DNA from: Gemmatimonadota bacterium
GTDB taxonomy: Bacteria > Gemmatimonadota > Gemmatimonadetes > Gemmatimonadales > GWC2-71-9
Direction: 5' to 3'
Assembly: GCA_040388535.1 (NCBI GenBank)
Contig: JAZKBR010000007.1
Location: 192,862-256,861, forward strand
Length of the DNA: 64,000 nt
Below are positions 9,752 to 18,076 of this stretch, in pieces. The notes beneath the pieces are model-generated. The model saw nothing but the letters and a program-made list of their open reading frames with translations. It did no database searches and had not been told where the DNA came from. Position numbers and translations under genes: made by a program. Within the stretch, counting starts at the first letter, position 1. Each line of letters begins with the position of its first letter.

Positions 9752-12700
9752 GTGTGCGCGGGCTCTTCCCGTACCTCGCGGCCCAGCGGCGCTTCATCTC
9801 GTTGCTCGTGGTCGTGCTTTCGGTTGGCGGTATCTGGGCGGCGACCCGGTTGCCGTCGGCGATCTATCCTGAGCTGACCTTCTCGCGCATTACCGTGGTC
9901 GTGGAGGGGAGTTCACTCGGGGCACGGCAGGTGCTTTTCAGCATCACGCGGCCGATCGAGGAAGCCGTCGGCGTGGTCCCCGGCGTGGCCCGGGTGCAAT
10001 CGCGTGCCATTCGGGGCGGCAGCGAGATCAACATCACCTTTACGCCCGTCACCGACATGGCGTACGCGCTGCAGCAGGTGCAGGCGCGCGTCAACCAGGT
10101 GCGCACCGATCTCCCCGAGGGGCTCGACATCGAAGTAGAGCGACTGACGCCCTCGCTCTTCCCGGTGCTGTCGTACAATCTCGAGGGTGGCGACCCCGCG
10201 ACGCTGTACGACATCGCCCGGTACCAGTTGCGCCCGCTCTTTTCGCGGGTGCCCGGAGTCGGCCGCGTCGACGTGATGGGGAACGACCAACGCGAGATCG
10301 AAGTGGTTGCGGAGCCGGCGCGTCTCGCGGCCGCAGGGTTGAGCTACGATGATCTCGCTACCGCCATCCGGCAATCGATCACGGTCGAGGCCGTTGGTCG
10401 TACGGCGGCGAACTACCGGCAGTATCTCATCGTCACTGCGACGGAAGCGAAGACGGCGGACGATGTCGCCAATGTGATGATTGCCAACGGGTTGCGGGTC
10501 CGGGATGTCGCGCGCGTCATTCCCGGCACCGAAGATCACGTCCGCATCATTGCGGGCGACGGCCGACCCGCCGCTCACCTCAACGTGACCCGGCAGCCCG
10601 GCGGCAATACCGTCGCCATCGCCGACAGCATCGCCCGGATTGCGGCCTCGGTCGCGCCGACCCTGCCCGCCGGCGTCCACCTGGTTCCGGTTTACGACCA
10701 GACCGCGCTCGTGCGTGACGCGATCTCCTCGGTGCGCGATGCGATGCTGATCGGTGCCGGGCTCGCCATCGTGGTATTGCTGCTCTTTCTGCGCCACGCA
10801 CGGGTGACAGCGATCAGCGCCGCCTCGATCCCGCTGACGATGGTGATCACCGTCTTCGTGATGTGGCTGGTGGGGCAGACCTTCAACCTGATGACGCTGG
10901 GCGCGATGGCAATCGCCATCGGCCTCGTGATCGACGACGCCGTGGTGGTGACCGAGAACATCGTGCGCCACGCCCGCCTCACTCCCGATCGCGCCATCGC
11001 CGTGCGCGATGCAGTTCAGGAATTGATCTGGCCGGTGATCTCGTCCACGCTCACCACGGTGGTGGTCTTCCTGCCACTCGGATTGTTGACCGGTGTCGAG
11101 GGACAATTCTTCACGGCACTCTCGATCACCCTCACCATCGCCGTGCTGGTATCGCTCGGCCTGTCACTCACGCTGATCCCGCTCCTCAGCGCCCAATTCC
11201 TCCAGCCCTCCGATTCGGAGCCGCCCAGCACGACCGGCTTCCTCAATCGGGTGGGCCGAGGCCTCGATTCACTCTCGGAGCGATACGAGCGCGCCCTCGG
11301 GGCGGTGCTTCCGCGAGCACGCTGGATCATCGTGGTGGCGGTGCTGCTCGCGGGATTCGGGATCCTGGCACACGCCTTCGTCGACACCGGCTTCCTCCCC
11401 GAGATGGATGAGGGCGCGTTCGTGCTCGACTACTGGACTCCCGGCGGCACCGCGCTCGCCGAAACCGATCGCCAGCTCAAGATCATCGAGCGCATTCTCG
11501 CGAAGACTCCGGAGATCACGGCGACCTCGCGGCGCACCGGCGCCGAACTCGGACTCTTCGCCACCGAGCAGAACCGGGGCGACATGGTGGTGCGCCTCAA
11601 GGCACCCGGCAAGCGTGACCGCAGCATCTTCGAGGTGATCGACGACGTGCGTGGCAAGCTCGAGGTGGCCGTGCCGCGGGTCCGGATCGAGTTCGTGCAG
11701 ATCCTCAGCGATGTCATCAATGACCTGGCCGGCGTGGCGCGCCCCGTGGAGATCAAGCTCTTCGGCCCCGACCTGGCAGCTCTCGAGGGTTACGCGACCG
11801 CGCTCTCGGCAAAGCTGGAGAAGGTCGACGGCATCGAAGACCTCTACAACGGTGTGAGCGAGCCGACCGCCGAGCTCGCGATGCATATCAATGCCACCGA
11901 GGCGGCGCGCATCGGGCTCACGCCCGGACAGGTCGGCAGTGCCGTGAGTGGTGCGCTGCTCGGCGTGTCGGCTGGCGAGATCCGGCTCGAGGATCGCGCC
12001 ATCGGTGTCCGGGTCCGCGCACCCGATGCCGTCCGCAATTCCCCGACCGCGCTGTCGACGCTCCCGCTGATTTCGCCCACGACCCACGCCAGAACACCGC
12101 TGGGAAGCCTTGCGCGCTTCGAGCCGGGGGAGACGCGGGCCGAGCTCCTGCGCGAGAACCAGCAACAGATGATCACCATTGGCGCCGACATCAGTGGCCG
12201 CGCACTTGGTGCGGTGATGACGGATGTTCGTAGCGCACTCGGCAGCACTCCCCCGCCTGCGAATGTGCGCATCGAGCTGGCCGGGCAGTACGCCTCCCAG
12301 CAAGCGGCCTTCCGCGCGTTGCTGCTGGTGCTCGCCCTCGCTTCGATCAGCGTGGTCGCGGTGATGGTGGTGCAGTTCCAGTCCTTCGTGGAGCCCCTCG
12401 TTGTTCTGCTCGCGGCCCCGCTTTCATTTGGCGGCGCGATGGGGCTGCTGCTACTCACCGGGACACCGCTCAACGTGTCGAGTTTCATGGGGCTTATCCT
12501 GCTGGTCGGACTCATCGTGAAGAACGGAATCATTCTCCTCGATTTCACCCGGCACCGGATGCGTGAGGAGGGGCTCGCGCTCGAGGCCGCCATTCGTGAG
12601 GCTGCGCAGGTCCGCCTTCGCCCGATCCTGATGACCACCCTCTGCACCCTGTTCGGGTTGCTCCCGCTCGCGCTCGGCCTCGGCGCCGGCAGTGAGTTGC

Positions 12701-12831
12701 AGCGGCCACTCGCGCTGGCCGTGATCGGCGGCCTGGCGCTCTCGACCCCGATCACGCTGTTCGTCGTTCCCACCCTGCTGGTCGCGATTCGCGGCCGCGG
12801 ATACACCCTGGACCGGAGTACGCCATCATGA
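9748..12831 (+). CDS. RND-family inner-membrane efflux pump
   Basis: 1027 residues, the normal RND length, GTG start in a GTGA overlap. First membrane helix at about 13-31, large periplasmic loops after helices 1 and 7, and helix pairs around 335-480 and 850-1010. The helix-4 proton-relay motif is GLVIDDAVVVTENI; DD followed by AVVV is the drug/hydrophobe pattern, unlike the DGAVV of CzcA-type metal pumps. ITRPIEEAVGVVPGV is the conserved segment after helix 1. It should export a hydrophobic compound using the proton gradient; the substrate is not predictable. Metal export is less likely but not excluded. Confidence 0.93.
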   Translation: MSVRGLFPYLAAQRRFISLLVVVLSVGGIWAATRLPSAIYPELTFSRITVVVEGSSLGARQVLFSITRPIEEAVGVVPGVARVQSRAIRGGSEINITFTPVTDMAYALQQVQARVNQVRTDLPEGLDIEVERLTPSLFPVLSYNLEGGDPATLYDIARYQLRPLFSRVPGVGRVDVMGNDQREIEVVAEPARLAAAGLSYDDLATAIRQSITVEAVGRTAANYRQYLIVTATEAKTADDVANVMIANGLRVRDVARVIPGTEDHVRIIAGDGRPAAHLNVTRQPGGNTVAIADSIARIAASVAPTLPAGVHLVPVYDQTALVRDAISSVRDAMLIGAGLAIVVLLLFLRHARVTAISAASIPLTMVITVFVMWLVGQTFNLMTLGAMAIAIGLVIDDAVVVTENIVRHARLTPDRAIAVRDAVQELIWPVISSTLTTVVVFLPLGLLTGVEGQFFTALSITLTIAVLVSLGLSLTLIPLLSAQFLQPSDSEPPSTTGFLNRVGRGLDSLSERYERALGAVLPRARWIIVVAVLLAGFGILAHAFVDTGFLPEMDEGAFVLDYWTPGGTALAETDRQLKIIERILAKTPEITATSRRTGAELGLFATEQNRGDMVVRLKAPGKRDRSIFEVIDDVRGKLEVAVPRVRIEFVQILSDVINDLAGVARPVEIKLFGPDLAALEGYATALSAKLEKVDGIEDLYNGVSEPTAELAMHINATEAARIGLTPGQVGSAVSGALLGVSAGEIRLEDRAIGVRVRAPDAVRNSPTALSTLPLISPTTHARTPLGSLARFEPGETRAELLRENQQQMITIGADISGRALGAVMTDVRSALGSTPPPANVRIELAGQYASQQAAFRALLLVLALASISVVAVMVVQFQSFVEPLVVLLAAPLSFGGAMGLLLLTGTPLNVSSFMGLILLVGLIVKNGIILLDFTRHRMREEGLALEAAIREAAQVRLRPILMTTLCTLFGLLPLALGLGAGSELQRPLALAVIGGLALSTPITLFVVPTLLVAIRGRGYTLDRSTPS

Positions 12832-13274
12832 ACCGCCCCACCACGCTCTTCCTCGCCGCGCTGCTGGTTGCGCCGGGGATCGTTGCGGCGCAGCAGCCCG
12901 CGCCGAAGCCGCCGGCCTCAACCGCGAAGATGGCCCCGAAGCCCACCAAGGCCGAGAAGGAAGCGCAGGACGCCAAGGCCGAGGCCGCGCTGATGAAGGA
13001 AGCGAAGGTCACCGAAGCGGCGGCGCGTGCGATCGCGCTGAAGGAAGTGCCCGGTGGCGTCGTCAAGGAGCACGAACTCGAGCGCGAAAAGGGGAAGCTG
13101 ATCTGGTCGTACGACATTGCGGTCGCGGGCAAGAGCGGCATCGAGGAAGTGAATATCGATGCGATGACCGGCAAGATGCTCGCGCACGAGCACGAGACGC
13201 CGAAGGATGAGAAGAAGGAAGCAGCGGAAGACGCAGCGAAGGCGAAGGCCAGGACGGGAGTGAAGAAGCCATGA
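12828..13274 (+). CDS. Periplasmic PepSY-domain protein coupled to the RND pump
   Basis: 148 residues. Signal peptide 1-21 (GIVAAQQ), then a Pro/Lys/Ala-rich linker and one PepSY domain (about 58-125: VTEAAARAIALKEVPGG, KLIWSYDIAV, EEVNIDAMTGKML), then a charged, Lys/Glu/Ala-rich tail. PepSY domains are known as small regulatory or inhibitory modules of exported proteins. Its ATG overlaps the pump stop (ATGA 12828-12831) and the next gene starts in its own stop, so it is made in step with the pump. A role as a periplasmic modulator of the pump or its sensor is inference. Confidence 0.85.
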   Translation: MNRPTTLFLAALLVAPGIVAAQQPAPKPPASTAKMAPKPTKAEKEAQDAKAEAALMKEAKVTEAAARAIALKEVPGGVVKEHELEREKGKLIWSYDIAVAGKSGIEEVNIDAMTGKMLAHEHETPKDEKKEAAEDAAKAKARTGVKKP

Positions 13275-14296
13275 AGCAGATTGCCCTTGCAGCGCTCGCC
13301 CTGGTGGCGGTTGCCACCAGCGTGACTGCCCAGCAGTACCACGTCCTCACCAAGGTGAACATCGGCGGCGATGGTGGCACCGACTACCTCAACGCCGATG
13401 CGGCCACCGGCCGGGTCTTCATCTCGCGCGGGACCCACGTGATGGTCGTGAATGGCAAGACCGGTGCGGTCGTCGGAGATATTGCCGACACCCCGCGCGT
13501 ACACGGCATTGCGTTCGCGCCCAAGGCCAATCACGGCTTCACCACCAATGGTGGTGACTCGACGGTGACAATGTTCGACCTCAAGACGCTGGCGCCGATC
13601 AAGAAGATCGCGACGCACACCGGCGGGCTCGACGGCATCATGTACGACGACGCCTCCGATCAGATCATCCTCACCAACCATTCCCGGCCGGTGGGCACCG
13701 CAACCGCGATCAACCCGACCACGGGCGATATCGTGGGTGTCGCGAACCTCGAAGACACCGCCCCGGAAGGCGCCGCAAGCGATGGCAAGGGGAAGCTCTT
13801 CGTGAACAACGAAGGGAAGAACACCATCCAGGTCATCGAAGCGAAGTCGATGAAGGTGCTCGCCTCGTGGTCGATCGCGCCGTGTGATGGTCCCACCGGG
13901 ATCGCCTACGATCGCAAGACCGACCGGATCTTCTCCGGATGCAGCAAGACCTCGGTGGTGGTCGATGCGAAGAGTGGCAAGGTGGTCGCGCAGATCACCA
14001 ACGGCGACGGCGTCGACGCGCTCGGCTGGGATCCGGCCGAGAAGCTCATCTACATCCCGGGCGGCGACGGGACGCTGACCATCGTGCACCAGGATTCGCC
14101 CGACAAGTACAGCGTCGTTGCGACCGTGGCCACGATGCGGGGCGCCAAGACAGTGACCGTCGACCTCGCCAGCCATATCGCCTACGTCTTCACGCCGGAG
14201 TACGGCCCTGCGCCGGCAGGCACGCCGACCCCGGCCAACGGACGGGCACCGCGCGGGCCAATGATCGGGGCGTGGTTGATTGCCGTAGGGAAATAG
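13271..14296 (+). CDS. Periplasmic YncE-like seven-bladed beta-propeller
   Basis: 341 residues; ATG in an ATGA overlap. Signal peptide to residue 20 (SVTAQQ). Repeating blade motifs such as ATGRVFISRGTHVMVVNGKTG, GVDALGWDPAEKLIYIPGGDG and VTVDLASHIAYVFTPEY are the YVTN/YncE pattern. No catalytic residues recognised. The family is usually described as exported ligand-binding propellers of unclear function. As last gene of the efflux operon it may bind the pump substrate or a breakdown product (inference). The stop TAG (14294-14296) lies partly in the first unit of repeat element B. Confidence 0.85.
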   Translation: MKQIALAALALVAVATSVTAQQYHVLTKVNIGGDGGTDYLNADAATGRVFISRGTHVMVVNGKTGAVVGDIADTPRVHGIAFAPKANHGFTTNGGDSTVTMFDLKTLAPIKKIATHTGGLDGIMYDDASDQIILTNHSRPVGTATAINPTTGDIVGVANLEDTAPEGAASDGKGKLFVNNEGKNTIQVIEAKSMKVLASWSIAPCDGPTGIAYDRKTDRIFSGCSKTSVVVDAKSGKVVAQITNGDGVDALGWDPAEKLIYIPGGDGTLTIVHQDSPDKYSVVATVATMRGAKTVTVDLASHIAYVFTPEYGPAPAGTPTPANGRAPRGPMIGAWLIAVGK

Positions 14297-14391
14297 AGAC
14301 TAGAGACTAGAGACTGGAGACTAGAGGGGGCGATGGTCGGGTGTTTGGCGCAAGACCATCGCTAGTCTCTAGTCTCCAGTCTCTAGTCTCT
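14295..14391. repeat. Heptad inverted-repeat element B
   Basis: Left arm: AGAGACT at 14295, 14302 and 14309, then GGAGACT at 14316. Right arm: AGTCTCT at 14364, AGTCTCC at 14371, AGTCTCT at 14378 and 14385. The GGAGACT variant has its complement AGTCTCC in the other arm. An inner 9-bp perfect stem (GCGATGGTC 14330-14338 with GACCATCGC 14354-14362) closes a 15-base loop. The whole can fold into a hairpin of about 40 bp, the best-paired of the five elements. It lacks the CCTGA core of A, C and D. Confidence 0.88.
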
Positions 14392-14399
14392 CGTTCCGT

Positions 14400-14405
14400 G
14401 TTAAG
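14400..14405 (+). promoter_or_regulatory. Candidate -10 box (GTTAAG) before glgP
   Basis: GTTAAG ends seven bases before the ATG at 14413, directly after repeat element B. No Shine-Dalgarno sequence is visible. GTTAAC stands in the same place after element D at 34385. Weak match to the -10 consensus; supported mainly by position. Confidence 0.25.
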
Positions 14406-14412
14406 TTCCGTG

Positions 14413-16575
14413 ATGATCCCACCCCGCTCCAAGATCCCTGCCCTTCCGCCGCGTCTCGAGGGCCTCGCTGCCCTCGCCCTGAACCTCGCCTGGAGCTGGC
14501 AACGCCAGGCCCGTGGCCTCTTCCGGCGCATCGACCGGGCAAGCTGGCTCGCCTCGCACCACAACCCGATCGTCGTGCTGCAGAACGTCGATCCGGAGCG
14601 GCTCGAGGCGCTGGCTCGCGATCCCGATTTCTGCGTGCACTACGACAAGGTCATGGAGTGGTTCGCGGTCGAGCGCTCGTCGTCGGCCGGGTGGTTCCGT
14701 GATACCTACCCGACCATCGCCACCGAACGCCCGGTCGCCTACTTCTGCGCCGAGTTCGGGATCCATGCGTCGGTGCCGATCTACAGTGGCGGCCTCGGCA
14801 TTCTCGCGGGCGATCATTGCAAGACCGCGTCGGATCTTGCGGTGCCATTTGTCGGCGTCGGACTCTTCTACAAGAAGGGCTACTTCGACCAGCGCATTCG
14901 CCCCGACGGCTGGCAGGAAGATTCGGACGACGAGTTCGATCCCGCGACAACGCCATTGGTGCCAGTGGACGGACCCGGAGGCGCGCCGTGGGTCACGGTG
15001 CTCGAGACCTTCGGTCGTCCGATCCACATTCGCGTCTGGACAATGACCGTCGGGCGCGCGCCGCTCTACTTTCTCGATACTGATCTCGAGATCAACCACC
15101 CCGACGATCGGGCCCTGACCAGCAAGCTCTACGCGGGTGGGCTGCCGATGCGGCTGCGTCAGGAGTGGATTCTCGGCGTCGGCGGCGTCCGGGTGCTCCG
15201 GGCCCTCGGCGTCATGCCCGGCGCCTGGCACGCGAACGAAGGTCACGCCGCGTTCATGATGCTGGAGCGGGTGCGCGAGCTGATCGAGCAAGGCGGTGAC
15301 TACTCGAGCGCACTACCCAGTGTCCGGGCGACCTCCATCTTCACGACGCACACACCGGTTCCTGCCGGGCACGACGCCTTCGAAGTGGCCCAGGTCCTCG
15401 AATGCGCGGGAGCGGAGTACTTCCATGCGTTCGGTGCATCCGCCGAGACCGCACTGCATCTCGGCGTGCATCCGCATCGCGAGCCAACCCAGTTTCACAT
15501 GACGGTGCTCTCGATCCGGCTCGCCGGGCACGTCAATGGCGTGGCCCAGCGTCACGGGATCGTGTCACGAGAGCTCTGGGGCGATCTCTGGAGTCCCCGC
15601 CCGGTGGAGAAGGTACCGATCGGGGCCGTCACCAACGGAGTGCACCTCGCGACGTGGCTGGCGAACCCGATGATGCGGCTCCTCGACAATCACCTCGGAC
15701 AGGACTGGGGCGATCGGCTCGATGATCCGGAGACCTGGGATGCCGTGCTTGGGCTCGAAGCCCGCGAGCTCTGGAACACGCACCAGGAGCTGAAGGATGT
15801 GCTCTTCAGCCATATCCGCGAGGAAGCGAGGCGCCGCTGGACCAGCAAGTGGACCGAAGCGGCCCAGGTCGTCGCCGCCGGCACGCTGCTCGATCCGCAC
15901 GTGTTTACCATCGGCTTCGCCCGCCGCTTCGCCACTTACAAGCGGGCCAACCTGCTCTTCCGTGACCTCGATCGGCTGCGGACGCTCCTCGTGAACCAGC
16001 GTCGGCCGGTGCAGCTGATCATCGCGGGCAAGGCTCACCCGGAAGACACCCCGGGCAAGGAGATCCTGCAGGAACTGCATCACTTCACCCGCGACCCGAT
16101 GTTCGAGGGGCGCGTGGCGATTCTCGAAGATTACGACATGCACCTCGCCCATCTGCTGGTGCAAGGCGTCGATCTCTGGCTCAATGTGCCGCGCGTGCCG
16201 CTTGAAGCGTCAGGGACTAGCGGGATGAAGGCGGCACTCAACGGGGTGCCCCAGCTGAGCACGCTCGACGGCTGGTGGGAGGAAGGCTTCACCGGGAAGA
16301 ACGGCTGGGCGATCCCCAAGGCGGGGCCCGAGGAGGAGGCAGATGAAGCGGACGCAGAGCATCTCTACACCTTGCTGGAGAACGAGATCGTGCCGCTCTG
16401 GTACGAGCGGGATGACCGCGGTTTCCCGCGCAGCTGGGCACAGCGGATGAAGGAGTCGATCCGCGTGGCCGGCAAGCGCTTCACGACGCGGCGAATGCTG
16501 CAGGACTACGTGCGCCAGTACTACGCCCCGATCTTGCGCGGTGATCCCTTTGCCGACGATCCGCCACTCTCGTGA
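14413..16575 (+). CDS. glgP: Alpha-glucan (glycogen/maltodextrin) phosphorylase, short GT35 type
   Basis: 720 residues from the ATG at 14413 (MIPPRSKIPALPPRLEGL); GTG at 14410 is an alternative, and the open frame further upstream only translates the repeat. The N-terminus AALALNLAWSWQRQARGLFRRID is typical of the short alpha-glucan phosphorylase subfamily without the long regulatory N-terminus of classical GlgP. The pyridoxal-phosphate lysine is K606 in GTSGMKAALNG. It releases glucose-1-phosphate from alpha-1,4-glucan in the cytoplasm. First gene of a five-gene glycogen operon; glgA starts four bases after its stop. Confidence 0.93.
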   Translation: MIPPRSKIPALPPRLEGLAALALNLAWSWQRQARGLFRRIDRASWLASHHNPIVVLQNVDPERLEALARDPDFCVHYDKVMEWFAVERSSSAGWFRDTYPTIATERPVAYFCAEFGIHASVPIYSGGLGILAGDHCKTASDLAVPFVGVGLFYKKGYFDQRIRPDGWQEDSDDEFDPATTPLVPVDGPGGAPWVTVLETFGRPIHIRVWTMTVGRAPLYFLDTDLEINHPDDRALTSKLYAGGLPMRLRQEWILGVGGVRVLRALGVMPGAWHANEGHAAFMMLERVRELIEQGGDYSSALPSVRATSIFTTHTPVPAGHDAFEVAQVLECAGAEYFHAFGASAETALHLGVHPHREPTQFHMTVLSIRLAGHVNGVAQRHGIVSRELWGDLWSPRPVEKVPIGAVTNGVHLATWLANPMMRLLDNHLGQDWGDRLDDPETWDAVLGLEARELWNTHQELKDVLFSHIREEARRRWTSKWTEAAQVVAAGTLLDPHVFTIGFARRFATYKRANLLFRDLDRLRTLLVNQRRPVQLIIAGKAHPEDTPGKEILQELHHFTRDPMFEGRVAILEDYDMHLAHLLVQGVDLWLNVPRVPLEASGTSGMKAALNGVPQLSTLDGWWEEGFTGKNGWAIPKAGPEEEADEADAEHLYTLLENEIVPLWYERDDRGFPRSWAQRMKESIRVAGKRFTTRRMLQDYVRQYYAPILRGDPFADDPPLS

Positions 16576-16579
16576 TGCC

Positions 16580-18076
16580 ATGAGCGAGCCGCGGTCCCTC
16601 GCGCTGCCGACCATCCGTGAGGAAGTTCCCACGGTGGTCCACCTGAGTGCGGAATACTTTCCGTACGCCCGCACGGGTGGCCTCGCAGAAGCCGCGTGGG
16701 GATTGCACCGCTTCCAGGATCGCGGTGGTCTGCAGACGATGGCAATCACCCCGCTCTATCGCACCGCTCGCCAGCACCTGCGGCACCTCGAACCCGTCGG
16801 CGAGCCCTACACGCTCTATTTTGGCGACCGCGCCGAGACTTTCCGGCTCTGGCGCGACCTCGACCCAGCTTCCGAAACGCCGACTTGCTTCATCGAGCAC
16901 GACGGCTACTTCGATCGAGCAGGCATCTACGGCGAAGGCGGTCGTGACTACCCCGACAATCACCGCCGCTTCGCCGCGTTTGCGGCCGCTGCCGTCGCCG
17001 CGCTGCCGCGGATCACCTCCGGGCCGGTCCTGCTGCACGCCCACGACTGGCACGCCGCGCTCGCACCGGTCTATCTCCGTACCTGGTGGCGCGGCAATCC
17101 GTTCTTCGATCGCATCCCGGTCGTGATGTCGGTACACAATGGCGGCTACCAGGGCCATTTCGGCCCCGAGGTGATGCCCGAACTCGGCCTGCCGTGGGAC
17201 CTCTACACGCCGGATCGACTCGAGTGGTACGGCAAGACAAACTTCCTCAAGGGCGGACTGATGTATACCGACGTCGCGACGACGGTGAGTCCGTCGCACG
17301 CCGTCGAACTGCGCACTCCCGCCGGCGGTTTCGGTCTGCAGGAGGTGTATCAGTGGATGGGTGAGCGCTTCACCGGCGTGCTCAACGGCATCGACCTCGA
17401 AGTCTGGAATCCGGTGCACGACCGCCACATTGCCGCGAACTACTCGCGCGGTGACCTGCTGGGAAAGGCTGCCTGCAAGTCCGATCTGCAGCGTCGCTTC
17501 GGACTGCCGGATGATCCTGCTACGCCTGTGGTCGCACTGGCTGGCCGCATGGTCACCCAGAAAGGCCTCGACCTGGTGATTCGCAATCACGCGCTCTTCC
17601 ACCTGCCGGCGCAGTTCGTCTTCCTCGGCAGTGGCGAGCAGAAGTTCGAGGAGGCCTTCGCCCAGTTGCGCTCGGCGATGCCGCACCGGATCGCGACCGA
17701 AACAAGGTTCTCCGATGGGCTCGAGCACGTCCTGATGGCGGGAGCCGACCTCTTCCTGATGCCTTCGCAGTACGAACCGTGTGGGCTGACCCAGATGCGC
17801 GCCCAGCATTACGGCACCATCCCCGTCGCACGGCGCGTCGGTGGCCTGGCCGACACGATTGACGACGGCGTCACCGGATTCCTCTTCGACGCGTTCGACG
17901 ACCGCGCACTCCTCGGTGGCATGTGGCGCGCGATGACCGAACATCGGTCGCGCCGCTCCTGGCTCGAGATGCAGGAGGCGGCGATGCTGCGCGACTTCGG
18001 CTGGGATCGCGTCGCCGAGCGCTACAGCGAGCTCTACACGCAGGCGATCGTGCACCGCGCCGGGCGGACCGGGTGA
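16580..18076 (+). CDS. glgA: Glycogen synthase (GT5)
   Basis: 498 residues from the ATG at 16580, four bases past the glgP stop; an upstream ATG at 16541 would overlap glgP without support. GT5 landmarks: VVHLSAEYFPYARTGGLAEA near the N-terminus, HDWHAAL, SVHNGGYQGHF, and the C-terminal donor site EPCGLTQMRAQHYGTIPVARRVGGLADT. It adds glucose from a nucleotide sugar to glycogen. The usual lysine of the KxGGL motif is arginine here (R31), at the phosphate-binding position of the donor site, so donor preference or activity may differ. No ADP-glucose pyrophosphorylase gene is in the window. Confidence 0.92.
   Translation: MSEPRSLALPTIREEVPTVVHLSAEYFPYARTGGLAEAAWGLHRFQDRGGLQTMAITPLYRTARQHLRHLEPVGEPYTLYFGDRAETFRLWRDLDPASETPTCFIEHDGYFDRAGIYGEGGRDYPDNHRRFAAFAAAAVAALPRITSGPVLLHAHDWHAALAPVYLRTWWRGNPFFDRIPVVMSVHNGGYQGHFGPEVMPELGLPWDLYTPDRLEWYGKTNFLKGGLMYTDVATTVSPSHAVELRTPAGGFGLQEVYQWMGERFTGVLNGIDLEVWNPVHDRHIAANYSRGDLLGKAACKSDLQRRFGLPDDPATPVVALAGRMVTQKGLDLVIRNHALFHLPAQFVFLGSGEQKFEEAFAQLRSAMPHRIATETRFSDGLEHVLMAGADLFLMPSQYEPCGLTQMRAQHYGTIPVARRVGGLADTIDDGVTGFLFDAFDDRALLGGMWRAMTEHRSRRSWLEMQEAAMLRDFGWDRVAERYSELYTQAIVHRAGRTG

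Noticed and set aside
9913-12806. Several minus-strand open frames opposite the RND pump
   Set aside because: His/Asp/Arg-rich nonsense of the type produced by antisense reading; the plus-strand gene is unbroken and motif-rich.
9748-12831. Heavy-metal (CzcA/CusA-type) pump
   Set aside because: Helix 4 reads DDAVVV rather than the DGAVV pattern of metal pumps, and no metal-binding Met/His clusters stand out; left as a general RND pump.
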